Positions 58,024-64,000 of a stretch of 64,000 nucleotides of DNA are shown here, one piece after another. Location of the stretch: assembly GCF_000686905.1 (NCBI RefSeq), contig NZ_JMLW01000001.1, positions 62,001-126,000 of the forward strand. The letters run 5' to 3'. The translations under genes were made by a program, and so were the position numbers. The DNA is from Marinospirillum insulare DSM 21763. Lineage in GTDB: Bacteria; Pseudomonadota; Gammaproteobacteria; Pseudomonadales; Halomonadaceae. Numbering within the stretch: the stretch's first letter is position 1; the number at the start of each line of letters is the position of its first letter. The notes beneath the pieces are model-generated. The model was not told where the DNA came from. It saw only the letters and a program-made list of their open reading frames with translations, and searched no databases.

Positions 58024-58743
58024 TTAGAGTTCTTTAACAAAAAGGTAGCCTTTGCTGCGCACCGTTTTAATACGGCGTGGATGCATGGGGTCATCACCAA
58101 CCTTGGGACGAATTCTAGAAACACGCACATCTATAGAGCGGTCTTGGCCATCGTATTCTATACCACGCAAAGCAGTGAAGATTTCTTCACGGGTTAAAAC
58201 GCGGCCAGCGTTGGAGGCAAGCAGCCAAAGCAAGTCAAATTCAGCGCTAGTTAAATCGATGGTTTCACTGTTAAGCCAAGCTTCACGCATGGATGAGTCA
58301 ATAACTAAATCACCAAAATCTAAGCGAGCTGCATGCGTTGAACTGGTGTCTGGTGAGCTGGCTTGTGCTTCAGCACGACGCAGCAAAGCACGAACCCTTG
58401 CAAGTAAAACCCTTGGGCGAACGGGTTTGGCAACATAGTCGTCTGCGCCCATTTCTAAACCAACCACTTGATCCATGTCATCGGTACGCGCGGTCAGCAT
58501 TAAAATTGGAATATCTTTTTCCATTTTAACTTTGCGGCAAATGCTTAAGCCATCTTCACCCGGCAGCATTACATCGAGAATGATGAGGTCTGGCTCTTCA
58601 CGAAATACGCGTTCAACCGCTCGTGAGCCATCGCCTTCTATTGAAATTTGAAAACCATTACCTTCTAGGTATTCACGGGTCAAGGTTGCAAGACGTGCAT
58701 CATCTTCAACAATCAAAATATGGGGTGATTGGTGTGCGTCCAC
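58024..58743 (-). CDS. OmpR-family response regulator (RstA-like)
   Basis: A 239-residue regulator. The receiver domain has the acidic pocket IVEDDARL, the phospho-acceptor Asp in LIILDVMLPGEDGL and the Thr/Lys switch (LTARTD and YVAKPVRP). The C-terminal winged helix is LTSAEFDLLWLLASNAGRVLTREEI, RSIDVRVSRIRPKVGDD. It is the first gene of the two-component operon and is divergent from the SH3-domain gene across a 445-base gap. Confidence 0.94.
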   Translation of the reverse strand: MDAHQSPHILIVEDDARLATLTREYLEGNGFQISIEGDGSRAVERVFREEPDLIILDVMLPGEDGLSICRKVKMEKDIPILMLTARTDDMDQVVGLEMGADDYVAKPVRPRVLLARVRALLRRAEAQASSPDTSSTHAARLDFGDLVIDSSMREAWLNSETIDLTSAEFDLLWLLASNAGRVLTREEIFTALRGIEYDGQDRSIDVRVSRIRPKVGDDPMHPRRIKTVRSKGYLFVKEL

Positions 58744-59188
58744 TTTAATAGGTCTCTCGCTTAGGTTCCGAGTTTAAAATTAATTGGCTAACAATTTCTA
58801 GATATTAGCTAAGCATCATCATACCGTAATAACTTAGGCATGAAAGGGGTAGAAATCAAATGATTTAAGTTAGGGCGAAAAATACCCGCATTTAATCAAG
58901 GGACTTACAAAACACTATAAAAAGGCTTAACAAAGTAAAGAAAATATACAAAGCCCTAGTCTGCATATATTTGGGCTTGTATAGCTAGTAATTGCCTAAA
59001 AAACGGATGAAAAACAGCATTTTTATGTTGTATTTAGCGGGTCATAAAAAGCCTTTACAATACTACTATTAATAAAGCTGCTAAGGTATTTGCGATTATC
59101 TTAGCGCTGTGGTTATCTTATGCAACAAACACTAAAGCTCGTATTTAAAATCTAAGAGCAGGCTTTTAAGCAGGTGGATAGGAAAACT
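58744..59188. other. AT-rich intergenic region between divergent genes
   Basis: About 445 bases without a believable gene on either strand. It should contain the promoter of the two-component operon and that of the SH3-domain gene. An imperfect inverted repeat (AAAGCCC at 58950-58956 with GGGCTT at 58973-58978) surrounds the 13-mer CATATATTTGGGC, which also occurs at 53063-53075 upstream of the ATPase operon. I see no tRNA, no obvious small RNA terminator and no repeat family. Confidence 0.5.
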
Positions 59189-59923
59189 ATGAAAGGAATG
59201 ACAAAACGAACCTTACAACTACAAAAGCTAGGGATTAGCAGTTTTTTTGCCTTAATTTTTTTATTTGCTGCATCTTTTGCGTGCGCTGCACCCGGCGATG
59301 TGTGGCAGGTTTCAGTGCCTGTTGGAAATGCACGTGCTCTACCCCAAACTTCTGCAGATTTAGTTAATCAGTTGCCAAAAGGTACGAGCGTGACTGAGTT
59401 GGCGCGTGAGGGTGTATGGCTTAAAGTGCAGTTGGCAGATGGCAGTGAGGCTTGGATGCATCAGGTAACGCTGAGTCAAAGCGTAGAGCTTTTTGATTTG
59501 TCTCTGAATACTGCTGATCGTACAGCTATGCGCAAAGCTATTCGCACCAGTAAAGTTAAGGTCGTAAGAGAAGTCGATACCTATCCCTATGACCTTTACG
59601 ATCCTAGTCAGTGGAAAGTGGGTGCAACTGAAATGACACTCGGTTATACCCTGAAAGAACAGCTTTTTGCTGTGGCTGAAATCACTTACCGCTCAGAAAA
59701 AGATACTGAACAAGTGCGCCAAGTTGCTGAGGCGGTTCGTAAAGAATTAGGACCTTGGCAACGTGTGCTTGGTCGCCGCGCTAAAGGGCCGGTAGAATTT
59801 GAGTGGCGGCGTGGCGATTTACGTGTTTTAGTACACCGTGGCTGGCCAGACACAACTACCTATGTTGTGTATGAGGTAACCGACCGGTTAAACGAAATGC
59901 AAGCCGATTTAGAGCCGCGCTAA
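59189..59923 (+). CDS. SH3-domain exported protein
   Basis: A 244-residue protein with a signal peptide (FFALIFLFAASFACA). A bacterial SH3 domain (residues about 37-95: VSVPVGNARALPQTSADLVNQLPKGTSVTELAREGVWLKVQLADGSEAWMH) is followed by a roughly 130-residue region I do not recognise (KQLFAVAEITYRSEKDTEQ..., then VLHRGWPDTTTYVVYEVTD). SH3b domains usually bind cell-wall peptides. The start at 59189 has AGGAAAA upstream; 59198 is an alternative with AAAGGA. It is followed 25 bases later by the flavin reductase gene. Confidence 0.78.
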   Translation: MKGMTKRTLQLQKLGISSFFALIFLFAASFACAAPGDVWQVSVPVGNARALPQTSADLVNQLPKGTSVTELAREGVWLKVQLADGSEAWMHQVTLSQSVELFDLSLNTADRTAMRKAIRTSKVKVVREVDTYPYDLYDPSQWKVGATEMTLGYTLKEQLFAVAEITYRSEKDTEQVRQVAEAVRKELGPWQRVLGRRAKGPVEFEWRRGDLRVLVHRGWPDTTTYVVYEVTDRLNEMQADLEPR

Positions 59924-59948
59924 TACATATTTTTTGCTGGAGACTGCA

Positions 59949-60569
59949 ATGCTATTGGATTTAGCCTCGCTAAAGCCTAACACCTGTTATCACCTGATGA
60001 CTCAAACCATAACTCCTCGCCCTATTGCTTGGGTACTTTCTGCCTCAGATAACGGAGAGCTTAATTTAGCACCCTTCTCCTTTTTTAATGGTGTTTGCTC
60101 AGATCCACCCCTTGTGATGCTTTCAATCGGTAAAAAAACACCTGAAGAAGCTAAGGATACGCGCCATAACCTTCTTTCTGGTAGAGAGTTTGTTATTCAT
60201 TTACCTACTCTAGCTCAAGCAGAAGATGTGACTGCCAGTGCTGCTACCTTGCCCTATGGAAAGTCTGAGTTAGAGTTAATGCAGGATAATGAGCTGGTTG
60301 AGTTTCCTGGTAGTCCCTTGCCTCGATTAAAAGCTGCGCCTATTGCATTTCAAGCTAAGTTGCATGATGTGCATTATTTAGGTCATCAAAAGCAAGCCAT
60401 TATTTATGCAGAACTCATTCAAGCCTATATAGATGATGCAGCCATTGAGGTGGATGAAGAAAGAGGGCGCTACACAGTAGATGCTAAAGCAATTGATCCT
60501 CTTGCTAGACTCGGTGGAACCAATTATGCGGGTATCGACAAAGTATTTAGTGTCGCTAGACCTAAATAA
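59949..60569 (+). CDS. Flavin reductase-like FMN-binding protein
   Basis: A 206-residue protein of the flavin reductase family. The FMN-binding segment PRPIAWVLSASDNGELNLAPFSFFNGVCSDPPLVMLSIGKK and the KDTRHNLLSGREFVIH region are typical, ending with RLGGTNYAGIDKVFSV. Members reduce FMN or act as FMN-dependent oxidoreductases. The ATG at 59949 is supported by GGAGA upstream. A perfect 8-bp hairpin just after the stop lies inside the convergent marR 3' end. Substrate unknown. Confidence 0.9.
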   Translation: MLLDLASLKPNTCYHLMTQTITPRPIAWVLSASDNGELNLAPFSFFNGVCSDPPLVMLSIGKKTPEEAKDTRHNLLSGREFVIHLPTLAQAEDVTASAATLPYGKSELELMQDNELVEFPGSPLPRLKAAPIAFQAKLHDVHYLGHQKQAIIYAELIQAYIDDAAIEVDEERGRYTVDAKAIDPLARLGGTNYAGIDKVFSVARPK

Positions 60570-60584
60570 GTGATTGTTCCAGCC

Positions 60585-61145
60585 TTATAGGGAAGCGGCA
60601 GACCTTGCCGCTTGATCATACAAACCTGAAATACCTCTCAAAAGCACTGCTACTTCACCTAGGTCATCTTTAGCAAAACCCAGTGTTTTAAGTGAGTCTA
60701 CTAAGCAGTTTTCTCTAACCTCGCTGTAAACTTTGCAACGCTCAGCACCCTTGTCGGTCACTGAATAAAAGGTTTCTTTACCACGTTTTTCAGATTGAAC
60801 CAGCTCTTGTTTAAGCAGTTTTTTTAATGAATAAGTAACCGTGTGGGTATCTTCAATATTTAAAACCATGCAAATATCGGATACTTTTTTTGCGCGGCTG
60901 CGGTGGTTAGAGCTATGTAATACCAGCACATCTAAAGGGCTCATATCAGGTATTCCCGCAGCACTTGCACAGTGAATCATCCAACGATTAAAAGCATTGC
61001 TAGCAACAATCAAACCAAACTCCAACTCAGATAGTTCACTAGAGCGACCTGAAGCCAAATGCGCTGATGACACTATAGGGCCAATTTTACGCTTAGGTTT
61101 AGCTGGCGCTTCTGATTCGAGGTTTTTAGTTGTCTTGTTGCTCAT
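60585..61145 (-). CDS. MarR-type winged-helix regulator next to a TRAP transporter
   Basis: A 186-residue DNA-binding protein. The winged helix (about residues 70-135) has SPLDVLVLHSSNHRSRAKKVSDICMVLNIEDTHTVTYSLKKLLKQELV followed by the wing SEKRGKETFYSVTDKG. It fits the MarR-like group of predicted regulators (COG5631 type). A basic, disordered N-terminal tail of about 25 residues precedes it. It lies 30 bases downstream of dctM on the same strand, so it may be cotranscribed with the TRAP genes and could control them. Confidence 0.85.
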   Translation of the reverse strand: MSNKTTKNLESEAPAKPKRKIGPIVSSAHLASGRSSELSELEFGLIVASNAFNRWMIHCASAAGIPDMSPLDVLVLHSSNHRSRAKKVSDICMVLNIEDTHTVTYSLKKLLKQELVQSEKRGKETFYSVTDKGAERCKVYSEVRENCLVDSLKTLGFAKDDLGEVAVLLRGISGLYDQAARSAASL

Positions 61146-61175
61146 AGTTAAATTTCTTCACTTTAAGATTGAATG

Positions 61176-62480
61176 CTAGTTACCCATTTGGCTGGGCAAA
61201 TAGGTGACAATTTCTGGAAAAATAGTTATCAAGATAACCGCTGATAAAATTAACAAGAAGTAAGGGAAGGCAGCCCAAGCAATGCGAAGGATATTCTCGC
61301 CGGTTAGACCTTGAATCACAAATAGATTAAAGCCAACAGGTGGTGTTATCTGACTCATTTCTACCACTATAACCAAGTAAATACCAAACCAGAGCGGGTC
61401 AATACCTGCAGCCTGCACCATAGGCAAAATAATAGAGGTAGTGAGTACCACCACTGAAATACCATCTAAAAAACAGCCGAGCAGAATAAAAAATAACGTG
61501 AGTACTAGGAGCAACATTTGAGGCGACAAATCCAGAGTGCTTATCCAGGTTGCTAATTCCCTTGGAATACCCGTAAAACCCATGGAGCTAGTTAGAAAGC
61601 TGGCGCCCACTAAAATAAAGGCAATCATGGAAGAAGTTTTGACAGTACCCATTAATGCCGACTGAAAAGTTTTCCAGTTCATCGAACCGGATTGAATAGA
61701 CAGCAAGTGAGCTAGGGCAACACCCACCGCAGCAGATTCAGTGGGCGAAGCAAGCCCTGTATAAATTGAACCTATAACACCCACAATAAGAAGAAAAACA
61801 GGAATTAAGGGCTTGCTGCGTTTCACTTTTTCAACAAAAGATAGTTTTTCAGACTCGCCCGCTGGTGCACCTTTAGGGTTAAGTAAAGACCAAATGATGA
61901 CATAGCCAGCAAAAAGAGCCATCAACATTAGGCCAGGTAAGATACCCGCCACAAATAAACGTGCGATAGACTGTTCTGTGGCTACGCCATAAACAATCAA
62001 AATAATGGAAGGTGGAATAAGCAGACCCAAGGTGGCAGAGCCAGCTAAAGTACCTAAGACTTGATTCCTGTTATAGCCACGGCGGTCTAGCTCAGGCAGG
62101 GTCATTTTACCTATGGTAGCAGCTGTGGCAGCAGATGAACCCGATATGGCTGCAAAAATACCGCAACCCACTATATTAGTGTGTAATAAGCGCCCAGGTA
62201 GTTTGCCTACCCAAGGTGCTATACCTCGAAACATTTCTTCAGACAGGCGAGATCTAAATAATACTTCACCCATCCAAATAAACATGGGTAAAGCCGCTAA
62301 CTCCCAAGAAACACTGGAGCTATAAAAAGCAGTCGCTAAGCTATCACCAACAGGAATGCCGCTAAAGAAAAATAAGGCAATGCAGCCTATGGCAGTGAGT
62401 GCAAAAGCAACCCATAAACCAACACCTAATAACGCTAAGAGCACTAGCAATAAGATAAGGGTCATCCAAATCATGTCCAC
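61176..62480 (-). CDS. dctM: TRAP transporter large permease subunit (DctM)
   Basis: A 434-residue membrane protein with about 12 helices. The DctM signatures GCGIFAAISGSSAATAATIGKMTLPELDRRGYN and GLLIPPSIILIVYGVATEQSIARLFVAGILPGLML carry the substrate/sodium region. A second half-repeat (LILGCFLDGISVVVLTTSIILPMV and QITPPVGFNLFVIQGL) completes the fold. It starts three bases after dctQ. The transporter uses a sodium gradient, consistent with other sodium-linked systems in the window. Confidence 0.95.
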   Translation of the reverse strand: MDMIWMTLILLLVLLALLGVGLWVAFALTAIGCIALFFFSGIPVGDSLATAFYSSSVSWELAALPMFIWMGEVLFRSRLSEEMFRGIAPWVGKLPGRLLHTNIVGCGIFAAISGSSAATAATIGKMTLPELDRRGYNRNQVLGTLAGSATLGLLIPPSIILIVYGVATEQSIARLFVAGILPGLMLMALFAGYVIIWSLLNPKGAPAGESEKLSFVEKVKRSKPLIPVFLLIVGVIGSIYTGLASPTESAAVGVALAHLLSIQSGSMNWKTFQSALMGTVKTSSMIAFILVGASFLTSSMGFTGIPRELATWISTLDLSPQMLLLVLTLFFILLGCFLDGISVVVLTTSIILPMVQAAGIDPLWFGIYLVIVVEMSQITPPVGFNLFVIQGLTGENILRIAWAAFPYFLLILSAVILITIFPEIVTYLPSQMGN

Positions 62481-62483
62481 CAG

Positions 62484-63029
62484 TTACTCCTGCGCTGCGT
62501 CAGTGTTGAGCTGAGTGATGCGACCACTCAATAAAGAAAATAAAGCATCGGTAAGAGCAATAAATAACCAAAGCAAACCTAAAGACATACCCACCTGTGG
62601 TATCCATAAAGGTACTGGCACCATGCCAATCGATAAATCACCATAGGCGTAACTATCAAGGGCTAACAAAACACTAAAGCCCAATGCAAAACCTGTGATT
62701 GCCATAGCAATAAGTAGCATGAGTGAATCTAACCAGCGTTGGAGCCCTAGCGGTAAGCGCTGAATTATTAGCGTTACACGAATATGACCCCCTTGCCAAA
62801 AGGTATAGGCTAGACCAAAAAAAGTAGCGCCTAATAATAAGAAGGCAGAAATTTCTGCCAAGCCGGGTAGGTGCAAGCCTAAAGGATTGAAACCCACCCA
62901 AAGTAATAGTTTATCTAGCACCCGGCCGAGCACTTGTAGCACTATAAGCAGCATAATGGCGGTTAAGTGAAGGGCAGAAAGCAACCCCCCTAACCGATAT
63001 AAATTATTTAGTAGATTACGCATTGCCAC
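62484..63029 (-). CDS. dctQ: TRAP transporter small permease subunit (DctQ)
   Basis: A 181-residue protein with four membrane helices. The DctQ pattern includes EISAFLLLGATFFGLAYTFWQGGHIRV, where the FxxAyxxrxGxHIrV motif is well preserved. It lies 32 bases downstream of dctP and three bases upstream of dctM in one operon. Confidence 0.93.
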   Translation of the reverse strand: MAMRNLLNNLYRLGGLLSALHLTAIMLLIVLQVLGRVLDKLLLWVGFNPLGLHLPGLAEISAFLLLGATFFGLAYTFWQGGHIRVTLIIQRLPLGLQRWLDSLMLLIAMAITGFALGFSVLLALDSYAYGDLSIGMVPVPLWIPQVGMSLGLLWLFIALTDALFSLLSGRITQLNTDAAQE

Positions 63030-63061
63030 TCCTGCTCAGCGGGCATTAAATAAAAAGTTAA

Positions 63062-64000
63062 TTATTTAGCTTGATAGGCTTTGAGTAGCTTTTCGCCATC
63101 TTTGCCAGCACGTTCTAACCACTCTGCAGTCATCGACTCACCCACAGCTTGTAAGCGTGTCATTAATGCTTTGGATGGCTCAGAAATTTTGATGCCGTTA
63201 TCTCGCATAATAGCGATTTTAGCTTCAGTTTCTTTTTTGCTTGCTTCCCACCCACGCTTTTCAGCACGCTCAGCAGCAGCCATAACAGCTTCTTTAGCCT
63301 CATCAGATAGACGGTTAAAAGCTTTAGCATTAATGATTACCATGTTTTTGGGTAGCCAAAGTTGCGCATGGTTAAAGTCGGTTAGGTAGTCCCAAGCACG
63401 AGTGTTAGCACCCGTAGAAGGAGAGGTAATCATGGCATCAACACGGCCAGTACCAAAAGCAGTAGGAATATCAGGCACTTCAACCTGAGTAGGTAAGGCA
63501 CCCAGCAAGTTAGCAATTTGTTCGCTAGACTTATTGTAAGCACGCATTTTTACACCACGTAATTCCTTACCAGTTTCTACGGTAAAGCTGGTGTAAATAC
63601 CCTGAGGAGGCCAAGGCACACTAAAAAGCAGCATTAAGCGTTGCTTTTCTAAGCGTTCAGCAAGTATGCCTTTGGATGCTTGCCACAAGTTCCAAGATTC
63701 TTCGTAGTTGCTTGCTAGGTAAGGTACAGAGTCGACCTCAAATAGCGCATCTTCGTTGGCAAGGCGAGACATAATAACTTCACCAATAGGTACTAGGCCA
63801 CGGCGCACAGAGTTTTTGATTTCAGCGTGTTTAATTAACGAGCCACTACTATGAACAGTAATATCTAGCTCGCCTTTTGTTGCTTCACGCACTTCATCTG
63901 CAAACTGTTTAATGTTTACCGTATGGAAGTTGGTGTCACCGTAGGGAGTTGGCATATCCCAGTTTGCAGCTTGTAGGCTAGTTGCGCCTAAGGCTAAAAA
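63062..64000 (-). CDS. dctP: TRAP transporter substrate-binding protein (DctP), 5' end beyond the window
   Basis: A periplasmic binding protein of the DctP family. At the right edge the frame reads the end of a signal peptide (LALGATSLQAANWDMPTPYGDTN), so the start codon lies beyond base 64000. The ATG at 63955 is internal. FADEVREATKGELDITVHSSGSLIKHAEIKNSVRRGLVPIGE and the substrate arginine region VKMRAYNKSSEQIANLLGALPTQVEVPDIPTAFGTGRVDAMITSP are characteristic. It heads the dctPQM operon. The substrate, usually a carboxylate, cannot be read. Confidence 0.92.
   Translation of the reverse strand, partial: FLALGATSLQAANWDMPTPYGDTNFHTVNIKQFADEVREATKGELDITVHSSGSLIKHAEIKNSVRRGLVPIGEVIMSRLANEDALFEVDSVPYLASNYEESWNLWQASKGILAERLEKQRLMLLFSVPWPPQGIYTSFTVETGKELRGVKMRAYNKSSEQIANLLGALPTQVEVPDIPTAFGTGRVDAMITSPSTGANTRAWDYLTDFNHAQLWLPKNMVIINAKAFNRLSDEAKEAVMAAAERAEKRGWEASKKETEAKIAIMRDNGIKISEPSKALMTRLQAVGESMTAEWLERAGKDGEKLLKAYQAK

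Noticed and set aside
60593-60613. Perfect 8-bp hairpin (AAGCGGCA / TGCCGCTT) after the flavin reductase gene
   Set aside because: It lies within the last codons of the convergent marR-type gene and has no T-run on either strand, so I do not call it a terminator.

Overview
This window comes from a gammaproteobacterial chromosome of moderate, slightly AT-leaning composition. Most gene sets match the Pseudomonadales/Oceanospirillales: holD-rimI, guaB-guaA-tadA, mutY-yggX, metX-metW-DUF4426-rdgB-hemW, a FabY-type ketoacyl synthase, and the DUF1302/DUF1329/LuxR trio. The predicted ion ligands of the V/A-type ATPase favour sodium, which would fit a marine, halophilic or alkaliphilic species. The species assignment is inference. 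Coding density is high and nearly all core genes look intact.

Layout. 1-3.8 kb: end of an unidentified gene, a chemoreceptor, holD-rimI, and zapB in the opposite direction. 3.9-12.3 kb (minus strand): DUF1302 outer-membrane protein, DUF1329 protein, a large MalT-like LuxR regulator and fabY, all in one direction. 12.5-15.8 kb (plus): orphan ParA-type ATPase, TrmB-like methyltransferase, bile-acid/sodium-symporter-family carrier and a DTW-domain tRNA modification enzyme. 15.8-17.5 kb (minus): thioredoxin reductase and a 2-Cys peroxiredoxin with an OxyR-like site upstream. 17.6-24.4 kb (minus): a type I restriction-modification locus, hsdM-hsdS-fic-hsdR, beside a Thr-Gln-Phe tRNA cluster. 25-31.3 kb: yggX, mutY, a diguanylate cyclase, tadA, guaA and guaB. 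31.5-39.5 kb: methionine biosynthesis and housekeeping genes (metX, metW, rdgB, hemW), then assorted secreted or transport genes. 39.5-45.2 kb: proline catabolism (putP, putA) with a divergent AraC-family regulator. 45.2-53 kb: an orphan HigA-like antitoxin with a toxin remnant, then a seven-gene V/A-type ATPase operon. 53.2-60.6 kb: cytochrome c5, rep, trmL, an RstAB-like two-component system, an SH3-domain protein and a flavin reductase. 60.6-64 kb: a MarR-type regulator and a TRAP transporter whose binding-protein gene runs off the window.

The observations most worth following are these. (1) fic sits inside the hsd operon between two 77-bp direct repeats (75 of 77 identical) that copy the ribosome-binding site and first codons of hsdR. 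The extra copy makes a 20-codon leader whose stop codon overlaps the fic start, and recombination between the copies would remove fic cleanly and leave hsdR intact. (2) The V/A-type ATPase operon runs B-D-I-K-E-DUF2764-A, a two-block swap of the E-DUF2764-A-B-D-I-K order known from bacteria such as Chlamydia. A decapitated HigB/RelE-like toxin fragment lies exactly at the 3' end of the A gene. (3) The HsdR subunit carries three C-x2-C-x4-C-x-C-E repeats. (4) A two-copy, 21-bp-phased direct repeat lies between putA and the AraC-family gene and is a strong operator candidate. (5) The DUF1302/DUF1329/LuxR trio runs directly into the fatty-acid-initiating enzyme fabY.
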